Positions 54,770 through 64,000 of a stretch of DNA of 64,000 nt are shown here, piece after piece (within the stretch, counting starts at the first letter, position 1; every line of letters starts with the position of its first letter). Position numbers and translations under genes: made by a program. A model generated the notes under the pieces. That model ran no database searches. It worked only from the letters and a program-made list of their open reading frames with translations, and was not told the origin of the DNA. The stretch lies in NCBI GenBank assembly GCA_016715505.1, contig JADJZY010000007.1, positions 1 to 64,000 on the forward strand, read 5' to 3'. The stretch is from Bacteroidota bacterium. GTDB lineage: Bacteria > Bacteroidota > Bacteroidia > Chitinophagales > Chitinophagaceae.

Positions 54770-57700
54770 CTATCTGATCTCAATCTCTTTTCTGCCCGTA
54801 TTTCCATACACAAAAGGATAGTACATCAATGAAATCTTAGCCGGAGCAACCACATATCGTCCGGCAAAAACCGGTGTTAAGGATATATCGAGTTGATGGG
54901 TTCCCATGGACAGGTTTTCGAAATAGTAAACCACTTTGTGTTTGAAGTATTGTACATAATAGCCCTTGCTATAATGGGTCTCCTTGTTTTTAATCTTCAT
55001 GCCCGATGGTATCGGAATTTCTATCATCACGTGTTCCGCTTTTTTATAGGCTTGTATATCTATCTTGAATGCACAAGCCTCACCCATTTTTAATGCATCC
55101 TTTCCACTCGTGTTGTTGTTCGTGCCTTGCAGGAAATAGGTTCGGATAGAAAACACAGAATCTGAAATGTCCGGCGTTTCACTGCGCTGTTCTTCGGATG
55201 TATTCACAAACACATCTCCTCCCTGATGTTTTATTTTATATCGGCTGCCACTGATTGGAATCCTTGTCGGATATTGTTGAATCACCAGGGTGTCATTAAT
55301 GGTCAGGGTCGACTGTATCGGTTTGGAGCCATCACTTAAAGCAGCCATGGTCAAGGCTTCAATCATGGACACTTTAGCGTAAGTGTTCATGTTTTTTTCT
55401 AACTGACCGTTCATCAATTTGGCTTTAAACAATTTTATAAATGATGACTCATAAGCAGAGCCCTTAAATAAACGATAGGCTTTGTAAACATCAGCCCGAT
55501 GATCATAAAAGAAGTTGTCGGTATAGGGTTGCGACAAATTTTTATTCAGTTCCAAAAAAACGGCATATACATCCGATTCCACCACCGACTGCCCCAAGAT
55601 GCGTTTGTTTTGATAAAAATAAATTTTATCGGTCCTTGTTAACTGATCAACTTGAATATTTGCATAAAGCTGATCTGTTTCCGGCGTATTGGTTCTTGCA
55701 TTTAAAAGCACATGGTAGGCATAAATTTTATCGGAGATGGACATGTTTTTAAAGTGGGTAAGTACATAGGTATTGGCCGAGTTAAAAATATTATTCATAT
55801 AACCTGCCTGCAACGCTTTGTGAGCAACTTCCATCGCATAAATGGTCATCCGGTCGTTGTTGCCATTGCGTTTCCACCATCCAAAACTCCCATCCGTATT
55901 TTGCATATCGGCCAATTGTCCTAACAAGGCATTGATTCTTTTGTTCGGTAAAGCCGTCTGCTTCATGGATATCAGGATATAGTTTTTCGACAACATGGCG
56001 TTTAACTTGGAAGCGGTTTGTTCAACGCAACCATATTCATAATTATTCAACTCATCTACCACAGCCATGATTTTTTCCATCAGGTTATTATTAAAGATGA
56101 TATGACCTTTTGTATTCGGTTTGATGTTGAGTTCATAGGTGGAATCCTGTTCCATCAACATGGATTGGTTGGTATGAAAAATGAGTGCCGGAGAAAATAC
56201 CGGAATCTGATATCGTTCATAATCTTTGTAATGTTCCTGATAACGAAGACCGGCTAAATAGGTGATGCTGTCTAAGCTTGATGCATTTACTTCCATACTA
56301 TCGAGGTAAGTATGCTGCACCCGAACATTTCGACTAAAGGATTCTTTTCCATTGATGCTTCCGCTCACCAGCAGGTCCAGTGGATCTTTGGTCAGATTCA
56401 TGTATTTTATTTTCGAACGCAACTGATCGCCTTTGTATAGATAATTCGATACTGTTACAATCGTTTGTATGGGTTTATATACTTTTATTTCGGCGGAGTC
56501 AATCCCATGCATCCAACCTTTGCCCATGCCCAGCATAAACGTTTTCCAGGTGGTGATATTATCCGGTAGTTGAAGGGTAAAACCAACCTTGCCTTGTTTA
56601 TTGCTGACCAGATTCGGTTTCCAGAAACCCACATCGCTGAAGTTTTTACGGGTTGTATATACATTTTTATTTTGGGCGACGCGGTCAATCATATCGGCAT
56701 CGGCATAGGTAGGTGAAGCATTTCCGTATTTTTCAGAAATTCCGGAATTGATAGAATTGTAGGACACGGATGACAATTGTACATCTCTTCCACCCCTGAC
56801 CATCATACCATCAATCATATAAACAGTTGATGAACTACGATCTCCTCCTATACTCAGACTTTCATTACTTACATAGGAAGAAGTATACGAGGGAGAGGTT
56901 GCTGCAAAATCCGCTGAAGATAGGGTAGGCATATTTTTGACGGATTCTTTCGTAATCATTCTATTACCTGGACTACTGGCATCAACCAACTTGGTTTTAT
57001 AAGCAGTTACCACCACTTCTTTCTGTTGCGCAGACTTCCTTTCCATCCTCACATCAATATTCACTCGCTTATCCACGCCAAGCACAATGTTCTGAATCTC
57101 CTGGGTGATATATCCAATAAAAGTCACTTTAAGGTTGTATTTCCCCGGAGGAAGTGGTTTGATTTTATAATTTCCGAATCGGTCGGTTTTTATGCCACCG
57201 CGTACTATGGCACCTTCGAGAACCTGCACTGTCGCAAAATCTAATGGGTTCCCGCCCTCATCCATAATTCGTCCAAAAAACTCTCCGGCACTGCCATTCC
57301 CTCTATCGTATATGTGTACTTGTTCCGAATTGGTAACTACCTCTTTCTCAACACTAGGTATCATACCCAGATTTAAATTGTATTCTTTCGATTTCAGGAT
57401 TTCCTTTTTCTCCTGTCCCAAAAATCCCTCTATCAACAGATAATAATGTGCTTTAAAATAGAGGTAGTTTAAACGGAGAGAAGTATATCCTGATTTGCGA
57501 ATTTCCAAACTGTATACATCACCATCTTCGGGTAAAAATGGAATATCTGTATACATTCCGGTGGATGCAATCGTACGGATGAGTTCCCCTTTTCGATACA
57601 GAAGAATTTGATAGTTCTCCAGCAGGCTTCTGCTTTCTTTTTCGTGCATCACAATGCGCAGCATATTTGCCTGTTCATGTTCCCGAAAGGCCATCAATCG

Positions 57701-59566
57701 AAAATCATTATGAATGGTTTCAAACACGGGATGACTGATTTCTTTAGCCACCATACTGGCGTTGAGCAGATAAGCGCTTTTTGCTTCAAAGAGCATGGAT
57801 TTGTAATGTGAAACTTTGTAGGAGGGATGATAAAGTTTTACTTGATAGCTACCCGGAATGGCGTTCAGAATTTCGAATAAACCATTCGCATTAGTGATGG
57901 CTCCATATTTAAATACGCCATTCATTTCCAGATACACCAGCGTGCCCTCAAGGGGTTGCTGATCTTCGGCGGTAATCATTCCGTGGATGTATAAATTGTT
58001 CCGGCTACTTTCTTCTTTCTTTATTTTTTCTGGGGCATCATAGGGTGCATCATAAAAGGGAAGCAAGGGTACCGCATTGAGTTCAGAAAATATTTTTAAG
58101 GGCACTTCAATCTTCTCTTTGTCAAAAGCCTCTGTTTGCATATAACGTGGATTCAGGTATAAGTGCCCCAGGGAATTATAATGTTGGTTACGTAAAACTT
58201 TCATTCTGTTTTTATTCAGAAAAAGGTAAATGTCATAGGTTTCCTCCGCAGCCATTTTGTTGAATGTGTAAACTTGTTTTGGTACGTTCTGCACGAAATC
58301 GGCCACTTCAAATCGGGTTTTGCTCACAATCCACATCGACTTGATAAACTGGGTATCACAAGTGTTTTCGATCCAGATATAAAATAAATTTCCCTGTCGG
58401 GGGGATTGGTAACTTTGATAAAAATATTCTTCATCTTCGTTTTTATCGCGCAGGGCTTCTTCGGTTTTTGGTTTAAAAGTTAATTCAGCTTTTTGCGGCT
58501 CAGGCACCAGGGTATCCGGTTGAAGCATTTGGTTGACCTGGGCAATAGTCAGATTACGTTCCATAAAGGGCAAAAAGGCACCTTTGATTTTACCCATGTT
58601 TTTTGCCTTGAATTCTTTCAGTACTTCGTCGAAATGATAAACGGTTTCTACACCGGTTTTTAGTGGAAAGGATTTATTGTTACGCGTTAAAGTAATCATT
58701 GCATGTTTGTCAAAAGGACCTTGTACAAAATAATTGTCGCCGTCAATATTCATCACATTCATGCGGTATCCATTGTAGTATTTTTTGCGGTGATTCAGGT
58801 TTTCTGATTGAATAAATACACTATCACTGGGGAAAGTATTGGTCAATAACAAAGTGGGATAAAGCAGTTCTTTTTCTTGAAGATTGGGTTCTAAAGGTGG
58901 TAAGGAATCGGTGATTTTAAACCAGGAATTCATTTTCCGAATACTATCCATATTGATTCCAAACAGGTATTTGGTGTTTGCCGAAAATTGTTGTTCGGGC
59001 ATTTCATACAATTTGTTGAAATAACGAAATGCGATCCGATGTTTTCCTGTCGGTATGGCAAATGAATATATTTCGTCCTTATTGACATCGGAAATATAAA
59101 CAGGCTGCCCGTCCACTAAAATGTATTTGGGCGACATCAAATTAGATTGGTGGGTCAGGAATAGTGAAAATTCCGGATTCGAAAATTGTTTTTTTACAGG
59201 TATTGTGCTGATTTCATTTTCCGGATGACGTAACTGATAGTATTCATTCTTGCGCAAATTGAATCGGGTAAAATGAACGTTTTTTAAAAGATGATTGGCA
59301 TTAAAACTCTGGGAGAACAAATTGGCAATGCCTTTACTTTCGAGCGGTTTTATTTCTACCCGGTTTTGATACCGTTCCGGAACTTGGATAAATGGCGCCT
59401 GGATATTTTCGGCAAAAGCTTTGTTGACGGCATACACGGTCATATTCACGCCTTTACGTGCCCGGTTTTTAAAATCCTTCACAGTCATTTCTACAGCCAT
59501 TGAATCGCCGGGCAGGGCTTGTTTGGGTAAATTGGTTTCGAAATGAAGTTTGTTTTTCAGGCACAA
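54770..59566 (-). CDS. Alpha-2-macroglobulin-family protein with TonB-plug-like insert, main part
   Basis: About 1,598 residues continuing the protein from 61307. In order: MG domains, a carboxypeptidase-regulatory-like domain (LYIHGMITAEDQQPLEGTLV), a second one (GRIMDEGGNPLDFATVQVL), a TonB-plug-like segment (KEVVVTAYKTKLVDASSPGN, LSIGGDRSSSTVYMIDGMMV), and the A2M core. The last holds the thioester-type motif YGCVEQTASK (coding bases about 56020-56034), retaining Cys and Gln. A2M proteins trap proteases. No 22-strand barrel follows the plug, so it is not a transporter. The frame joins the upstream part near 59555. Confidence 0.75.
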   Translation of the reverse strand: MCLKNKLHFETNLPKQALPGDSMAVEMTVKDFKNRARKGVNMTVYAVNKAFAENIQAPFIQVPERYQNRVEIKPLESKGIANLFSQSFNANHLLKNVHFTRFNLRKNEYYQLRHPENEISTIPVKKQFSNPEFSLFLTHQSNLMSPKYILVDGQPVYISDVNKDEIYSFAIPTGKHRIAFRYFNKLYEMPEQQFSANTKYLFGINMDSIRKMNSWFKITDSLPPLEPNLQEKELLYPTLLLTNTFPSDSVFIQSENLNHRKKYYNGYRMNVMNIDGDNYFVQGPFDKHAMITLTRNNKSFPLKTGVETVYHFDEVLKEFKAKNMGKIKGAFLPFMERNLTIAQVNQMLQPDTLVPEPQKAELTFKPKTEEALRDKNEDEEYFYQSYQSPRQGNLFYIWIENTCDTQFIKSMWIVSKTRFEVADFVQNVPKQVYTFNKMAAEETYDIYLFLNKNRMKVLRNQHYNSLGHLYLNPRYMQTEAFDKEKIEVPLKIFSELNAVPLLPFYDAPYDAPEKIKKEESSRNNLYIHGMITAEDQQPLEGTLVYLEMNGVFKYGAITNANGLFEILNAIPGSYQVKLYHPSYKVSHYKSMLFEAKSAYLLNASMVAKEISHPVFETIHNDFRLMAFREHEQANMLRIVMHEKESRSLLENYQILLYRKGELIRTIASTGMYTDIPFLPEDGDVYSLEIRKSGYTSLRLNYLYFKAHYYLLIEGFLGQEKKEILKSKEYNLNLGMIPSVEKEVVTNSEQVHIYDRGNGSAGEFFGRIMDEGGNPLDFATVQVLEGAIVRGGIKTDRFGNYKIKPLPPGKYNLKVTFIGYITQEIQNIVLGVDKRVNIDVRMERKSAQQKEVVVTAYKTKLVDASSPGNRMITKESVKNMPTLSSADFAATSPSYTSSYVSNESLSIGGDRSSSTVYMIDGMMVRGGRDVQLSSVSYNSINSGISEKYGNASPTYADADMIDRVAQNKNVYTTRKNFSDVGFWKPNLVSNKQGKVGFTLQLPDNITTWKTFMLGMGKGWMHGIDSAEIKVYKPIQTIVTVSNYLYKGDQLRSKIKYMNLTKDPLDLLVSGSINGKESFSRNVRVQHTYLDSMEVNASSLDSITYLAGLRYQEHYKDYERYQIPVFSPALIFHTNQSMLMEQDSTYELNIKPNTKGHIIFNNNLMEKIMAVVDELNNYEYGCVEQTASKLNAMLSKNYILISMKQTALPNKRINALLGQLADMQNTDGSFGWWKRNGNNDRMTIYAMEVAHKALQAGYMNNIFNSANTYVLTHFKNMSISDKIYAYHVLLNARTNTPETDQLYANIQVDQLTRTDKIYFYQNKRILGQSVVESDVYAVFLELNKNLSQPYTDNFFYDHRADVYKAYRLFKGSAYESSFIKLFKAKLMNGQLEKNMNTYAKVSMIEALTMAALSDGSKPIQSTLTINDTLVIQQYPTRIPISGSRYKIKHQGGDVFVNTSEEQRSETPDISDSVFSIRTYFLQGTNNNTSGKDALKMGEACAFKIDIQAYKKAEHVMIEIPIPSGMKIKNKETHYSKGYYVQYFKHKVVYYFENLSMGTHQLDISLTPVFAGRYVVAPAKISLMYYPFVYGNTGRKEIEIR

Positions 59567-61307
59567 ACAGGAACTCGTAAAAATTATTTTCGATGCCCGA
59601 CTGAAGATGACTCGTAATGAGCAGACGGTACTGATCCAATGATTGATCGGCTATGGTATAGTTCAGCCGGGAAGTTTCGCCTGATTTTACCAATTTATCT
59701 TTTTTGTATATACGGTAATGAACAGGTTCGGTAAAAGGATACTGAAAAGAGATTTGTACACTATCGCCATTTCGTTTTCCTTTTACATGCAGCATTTCCA
59801 GTTTATTGTAAATGATATTGACTGATTTCAGGTTGGAATCTTTGTCGATAATAAACGCTGAAGTGGTCATTGGATCTAACTGACAAGCATAAGGAGAACT
59901 GACCTTCATTTTGGTTAAAGTATCTTTGTCGCGCAGGGTAATCAACATAAATTTCCGCATCGTGTCTTTTCCGTTGTACAAAACATGAAGTCTCAGACTA
60001 TCTGCATCCTGATAAAACAATACTTTTTCTGTTTGAGCCTGTTTGGTAAATGTTTTGGAGAAAGATTTTTTTTCAAAACTAATGGGGTCTGTAATCGTAA
60101 CATTTAAATTGTATTGCCCATTTACGTTTGGAAAAATATCAGAGGGTATGCGGTACGCTGCAAAGTTTTCATACTCAATGAGCGTATCCATCTGATACCA
60201 TTTATTTCTTTTTTCCGGCGAAATGCTCAGGCTATCCTGAAAGAGGTTCATGACTTGTAGTAGTTGAATTTCGCAATGAACCTGAGCACCTTGTACAGGA
60301 AATCCGTTCATGTCTTTTGCTGTCACATAAAAGAGGACATCATCACCGGCATAGAAATTGGGTGAATGAATATCTACATCAAAAACATTTTTTGCTAACT
60401 CATACTCCGAAAGTCTGAACGAAGATTGTTTCACCAAACGCCTTCCCAGCTTTTCATAACGCAATCTGACGGTGTAAGAACGATCGATTTTTAGCGTATC
60501 CGGAATTTTCCATTGATAGAGGTATGCGCCACGTGTTTTTTTCTTAATCGTTTTGCTGAACCTGAAATCACTATCTGCTTCTGTGATGGAGAGAATGACC
60601 TTTTGTCGCAAGGGTTTTCCATTTTTAAAATTCACCAAAAAGGCTTTTAAATTTAAGGTATCTAATGGTCGGTAGAGGGGCTTGTCCAAAATCAGGTAGC
60701 CGGGTGAATTTAATTCCGCCTGCGTATTGTTATAATAATCCGGGCTGGGTTTAGCTTCTGGTTGATTGCTCAGCGAAAATTGGAAGGCATACACTTCTGC
60801 ATCATAACTGACTTTTAAAAAAACATTTCCCCGGTCAATTTTTTGCTGATCAAAATCTTTTTTAATCAATGAATATCCACCACATCCCGGATCATAAGGG
60901 ATGGGCTTACCGTCTAATTCGATTTTTGCATTTTTAATGAGGGCTTTGCTTTTTTTGTCAAAAAGAAAAATAAATACCTCCTCCTTCAATACTTTGGTCG
61001 ACATCACAAAAGGCGTAACAACGGTATAAGTATAATTTACCCGATGATCTGTGATGGTGGCACTGATGTAATTTCCATTGGGCAGGGTATCGGTTTTGAA
61101 TTTGTTTTGGGGGTATTCTCTGAATTTGCGGGTAAACAGAAATGAGGTGTCGTGTATGGTTCTGTGTTTTAGTACATACTTTGATTGCGCATCATCCAGT
61201 TTATATACATAGGTGATGGTGTCCTGCGTAATGAGCTGTGATATTTTTTGCGATACAGCACGGATCCCGCTAAAGAGCAGTATGAGTAAGATGAGATGTT
61301 TTTTCAT
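59469..61307 (-). CDS. Alpha-2-macroglobulin-family protein, N-terminal part
   Basis: Start chosen at ATG 61307 (MKKHLILLILLFSGIRAVSQ, a signal peptide). It contains ILDKPLYRPLDTLNLKAFLVN, the MG2-type YRPGD-like motif, and KTRGAYLYQWKIP and FPVQGAQVHCEIQL of further MG domains. It stays in phase to about NNFYEFLFVPEKQ (59555) and then the frame is lost; the main part follows. The whole protein is about 2,180 residues. A TAATTTTG box is at 61362-61369. Confidence 0.75.
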   Translation of the reverse strand: MKKHLILLILLFSGIRAVSQKISQLITQDTITYVYKLDDAQSKYVLKHRTIHDTSFLFTRKFREYPQNKFKTDTLPNGNYISATITDHRVNYTYTVVTPFVMSTKVLKEEVFIFLFDKKSKALIKNAKIELDGKPIPYDPGCGGYSLIKKDFDQQKIDRGNVFLKVSYDAEVYAFQFSLSNQPEAKPSPDYYNNTQAELNSPGYLILDKPLYRPLDTLNLKAFLVNFKNGKPLRQKVILSITEADSDFRFSKTIKKKTRGAYLYQWKIPDTLKIDRSYTVRLRYEKLGRRLVKQSSFRLSEYELAKNVFDVDIHSPNFYAGDDVLFYVTAKDMNGFPVQGAQVHCEIQLLQVMNLFQDSLSISPEKRNKWYQMDTLIEYENFAAYRIPSDIFPNVNGQYNLNVTITDPISFEKKSFSKTFTKQAQTEKVLFYQDADSLRLHVLYNGKDTMRKFMLITLRDKDTLTKMKVSSPYACQLDPMTTSAFIIDKDSNLKSVNIIYNKLEMLHVKGKRNGDSVQISFQYPFTEPVHYRIYKKDKLVKSGETSRLNYTIADQSLDQYRLLITSHLQSGIENNFYEFLFVPEKQTSFRNQFTQTSPARRFNGCRNDCEGF

Positions 61308-61361
61308 ATGCTTCAAATTTTTATACAGATGCAGAATAAGGGTATATTCACTATCCTGCTT

Positions 61362-61369
61362 CAAAATTA
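61362..61369 (-). promoter_or_regulatory. Candidate -7 box (TAATTTTG)
   Basis: Exact TAnnTTTG match on the minus strand, 54 bp before the ATG of the A2M gene at 61307. Confidence 0.35.
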
Positions 61370-61499
61370 TTTGAATGTGCAAAGGTCTGTGAAAGATTGC
61401 GTTTGGTCAGTGCTTAATTTGGGTGAATCACTCATCTTTTTCAAAACCTTGATTTTTACAGGTAGAATACACCTTTTCAGCGCAGGGAGCAAGCTTGAT

Positions 61500-63410
61500 T
61501 TATTTTGTGATGCCTTCTTCCCAAGGCGTCTGCCGGATACTGGGCAAGGTTAAACAAACGCTGGTGCCCTCATTTAAAATACTCTGTATATCGAGTGTGC
61601 CATGAATGCTATGTAATATATCCTGCACCAATTGAAGGCCTAGTCCATGTCCTTTTTCACCGCCCGTGCCTGTTGCGCTGGACGATTTACCGGATAGTAT
61701 GGCCTGTATGCTTGCCGCGTCCATTCCTTTGCCTCGGTCCTTCACTTCCAAATAATAGGCACAACTATCTTGTCGACCATTGAGTAGAATGTTTTGCCCC
61801 GGGTTAGAAAATTTAATGGCGTTTACCAGCAGATTGCGTAAGATGATGACCATACTTTGTTCATCACAATGCAAAACACCGGGTTCAATATTCACTTCCA
61901 ACTTGAGGTTTTTTTGTTCCATTTGAAGAGAGATATCGTAACGAACCTGAGCAACGATGTCTTCAACGGAAGCATGACTTTGAAATACTTGTGTTTGACC
62001 TAATTGTATACGTGCCCATGCCAAGAGATTGTCTAACAGTTGTTTGGTTTGTTGTAATACATGTGAAGTACGTTGCAGAAATGTTTGTCTTTCTTCTTCA
62101 CTGAGTTCGGTTTGTGCACTGAGTTGTAAGTACGATTGCAGGGTTACCATGGGGTTGCGTAAATCATGACTAATCACGCCAAACAAACGGTCCTTGATTG
62201 TATTCAAGGATTCGAGTTCGGATTTCTGTTGAGCAATGACTTGATTTTTTTCTTCTAGTTTTTTTCGGCGCGACTGCAAACGGCGGTAGGCCAGCAAAGC
62301 TAAACTCAATACCAATAAACTCGACAGGCTGATGAGGATAAATAAATTCCGTTGATTTCTTTCCTTTTGAAGCCTTACATCCTGTTTTAATATTTCAACA
62401 TCTTTTTTCTCCAGCAAGTATTCAGATTCCAATTCGGTGAGCCGGATGCGTGAATCGGCTGATAAAATACTATCTTTTAAGGCATGGAATTTTTTCAGGT
62501 AGTATGATTCTTCTTTGTAATTTCCCATGGCGCCATACATATCGGCCAGATTCCGATAATTTTCGTATTCCAGTGAGCGGGCTCCAAGACGAAGCGCATA
62601 ATGAATGCTTGAGTCAAACATTTTTTTTGCATCCGGATATTTACCGGTGGCGGCATAAGCGGCTCCCAGATTATTATAGATATAACTATAACTTTCGGCA
62701 TCTGCCGGACCATCATGAACCGCTTGTAAGGCCTCTTTGAGGTAACGTAAGGCCTTATCCGGATTGCCCAATTGTTTATGCATTAAACCAATATTCGCCA
62801 GGCACGTGAGAATGCCATAGTCATCGTTGTTGCTTTGAGCCACCTCCAGGCCTTTGGATAACTCGCTAAGGGCCAGTTCCGGTTTTTGTTCGGCGAAGTA
62901 GATGTTTCCCGATTGAGAATACAATTCAGATAGTTGCGAACTATCCTGCCTACGCGCAATGAGTTCACGGGCTTTGCTTACACAATCATGGGCTTGTTTA
63001 TACTTTTTGGTTTCGGCATACACGGAAATCATACTCAGCCAGGTATTCACCAAACGGCGGTCATCGTTGAGGGCATCATATAAACGTACGGCTTCCAGGT
63101 AGGCTTGTAAGGCTTTGTCATATTCGCCCTGTAAACGAAAACTATAGCCCAAACTGTAATGCGTATTTGCTTCTTCGAGTGGTCGTTTGAGTTGTTTGGC
63201 CAGCTTTAAGGCTTTTTCATAATAAAATAAGGCCCGCGATCCATTTTGATACTGGTAGAAATTACCAATCTCTTTATTCACAAAAAACTGCTGTGTATCT
63301 ATAATCCCTTCACGCAATAAACGAAACAAACTATCGGGTTTTTCGGATTGTCCGCGAACAACACTCGTTGCGAAAAGATAAAGACTGATTAAAAAAAGAA
63401 AATGCTTCAT
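61500..63410 (-). CDS. TPR sensor histidine kinase (HisKA type)
   Basis: 636 residues. Signal peptide 1-20; seven or so TPRs (about 45-310; GEYDKALQAYLEAVRLYDAL, YNNLGAAYAATGKYPDA); a coiled coil; one TM helix (355-375); HisKA with H415 in GVISHDLRNPM; HATPase with NLLVNAIKFSN (N box), VKDRGKGMD (G1) and GGEKGHGLGLQLVQDI (G2). The start overlaps the stop of the LytTR regulator by four bases, so both are translated from one mRNA and are probably partners. HisKA kinases more often pair with OmpR-type regulators, so this pairing is somewhat unusual. Confidence 0.88.
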   Translation of the reverse strand: MKHFLFLISLYLFATSVVRGQSEKPDSLFRLLREGIIDTQQFFVNKEIGNFYQYQNGSRALFYYEKALKLAKQLKRPLEEANTHYSLGYSFRLQGEYDKALQAYLEAVRLYDALNDDRRLVNTWLSMISVYAETKKYKQAHDCVSKARELIARRQDSSQLSELYSQSGNIYFAEQKPELALSELSKGLEVAQSNNDDYGILTCLANIGLMHKQLGNPDKALRYLKEALQAVHDGPADAESYSYIYNNLGAAYAATGKYPDAKKMFDSSIHYALRLGARSLEYENYRNLADMYGAMGNYKEESYYLKKFHALKDSILSADSRIRLTELESEYLLEKKDVEILKQDVRLQKERNQRNLFILISLSSLLVLSLALLAYRRLQSRRKKLEEKNQVIAQQKSELESLNTIKDRLFGVISHDLRNPMVTLQSYLQLSAQTELSEEERQTFLQRTSHVLQQTKQLLDNLLAWARIQLGQTQVFQSHASVEDIVAQVRYDISLQMEQKNLKLEVNIEPGVLHCDEQSMVIILRNLLVNAIKFSNPGQNILLNGRQDSCAYYLEVKDRGKGMDAASIQAILSGKSSSATGTGGEKGHGLGLQLVQDILHSIHGTLDIQSILNEGTSVCLTLPSIRQTPWEEGITK

Positions 63411-64000
63411 GCTTTGCGCCGGAGTAATTGAGGTTGTAAAAATTCCTGTTGCACGCTTTCCACATATGTTTTGCCAATAGGCAGATGTATTTGGTTTAAA
63501 TAAACTGAGTGAGGTGTTAGAGAACTGATAGCACTTCGATTGACAAGATGACTGCGTGATATACGTAAAAATCGTTGAACAGGTATTTGTGTTTCTAGGT
63601 TTTTGAGATTCACCAAAGCCAAACGTTTTTCGCCATTGCGCAAATAAATTTGAATAAAATCACCCATCGATTCAAAGTAGAGCACATCCTGAAATAGTAA
63701 TCTGATATACTGATCCCGGTCGCGAATAAAAAAAGCATCTTCATCACCCGCCATGGTTTGAGCGGTATTTTTATCCAATCCTCGCCTCAATTCAATCAGC
63801 TCGCGGGCTTTTTCCAATGCCCGAAAAAGTCGCTCCGGTGCTACGGGTTTCACTAAAAAATCGATGGCATCAACCTCAAAAGCGTCCAGGGCAAATTGCG
63901 CATGGGCACTGATAAAAATGTAAACCGGATTTTCTTTCAGGCTCTTGGCCAATTGGATGCCGGTTAATTCAGGCATTTCCACATCCAGAATCAGCAAGTC
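63407..64000 (-). CDS. LytTR-type response regulator (5' end beyond window)
   Basis: The visible part starts inside the receiver domain: LLILDVEMPELTG with the phospho-acceptor Asp, FISAHAQFALDAFEVDAIDF and a conserved Lys in FLVKPVAPERL. The C-terminal LytTR DNA-binding domain (about 90-196) has FFIRDRDQYIRLLFQDVLYFESMGDF-type strands and FLRISRSHLVNRSAI. The codons for the first acidic pocket lie beyond 64000. It overlaps the downstream kinase gene by four bases. Confidence 0.9.
   Translation of the reverse strand, partial: DLLILDVEMPELTGIQLAKSLKENPVYIFISAHAQFALDAFEVDAIDFLVKPVAPERLFRALEKARELIELRRGLDKNTAQTMAGDEDAFFIRDRDQYIRLLFQDVLYFESMGDFIQIYLRNGEKRLALVNLKNLETQIPVQRFLRISRSHLVNRSAISSLTPHSVYLNQIHLPIGKTYVESVQQEFLQPQLLRRKA

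Noticed and set aside
1..64000. tRNA, rRNA and riboswitch genes
   Set aside because: Looked for conserved arms and core motifs by eye; none was convincing. A covariance search would be needed to exclude them fully.

Overview
The window comes from a Bacteroidota chromosome, most like the gliding, environmental Chitinophagales/Saprospirales type; genus cannot be told from the sequence. The evidence is two flavours of type IX secretion C-terminal sorting domain, a GldB gliding lipoprotein, BatD/BatE, DUF4230 and DUF922 proteins, two-component systems with TPR-bearing sensors, a LytTR regulator, and TAnnTTTG-type -7 promoter boxes. No rRNA, tRNA or CRISPR array was recognised.

Layout. 1-12.3 kb is an AT-rich accessory region. 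It holds the 3' end of a GH46-like chitosanase, a large conserved protein of unknown function, an intact Het-C-like protein, an unknown two-gene unit with a lipoprotein, and then a four-gene unit: 7TM histidine kinase, receiver protein, protein with a caspase-like His/Cys pattern, and small membrane protein. 12.3-22.8 kb is a repeat-rich island. It contains three copies of a composite block (small XRE regulator, 3' end of a ComM/YifB Mg-chelatase gene, 3' end of a REP-associated transposase), two of them in a 1.72-kb tandem duplication. It also has an Rhs-core remnant with an HExxH toxin-like tail and overlapping putative immunity gene, REP-like palindromes sharing a TTTGTAA core, and one complete REP-associated transposase (RAYT). 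22.9-34.2 kb carries secreted and surface proteins (BspA-like repeats, alpha/beta hydrolase, S9 peptidase, type B sorted protein), an Ntn-hydrolase-like membrane protein and RsgA. 34.4-40.1 kb holds a zinc-ribbon protein, a NarX-type sensor kinase, a DUF1016/YhcG nuclease and a sensor/regulator pair whose sensor lacks the phospho-acceptor histidine. 40.2-50.9 kb is core-like: OMP barrel, GldB, BatD-BatE, TsaE, an FAD reductase, an M28-PDZ peptidase, GcvT and a methyltransferase. 50.9-64 kb has a giant glycosidase-like protein with dockerin-like repeats, an alpha-2-macroglobulin protein with an embedded TonB-plug-like segment, and a TPR histidine kinase with a LytTR regulator cut by the window end.

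Reading-frame breaks occur throughout, including in conserved genes (M28 peptidase, S9 peptidase, A2M, DUF1016). Many sit at homopolymers and several are compensating pairs, so consensus indel errors are a likely cause for most. Those outside the repeat copies should not be read as pseudogenes without checking raw reads. Split genes are listed by their open parts, with the reconstruction in the text.
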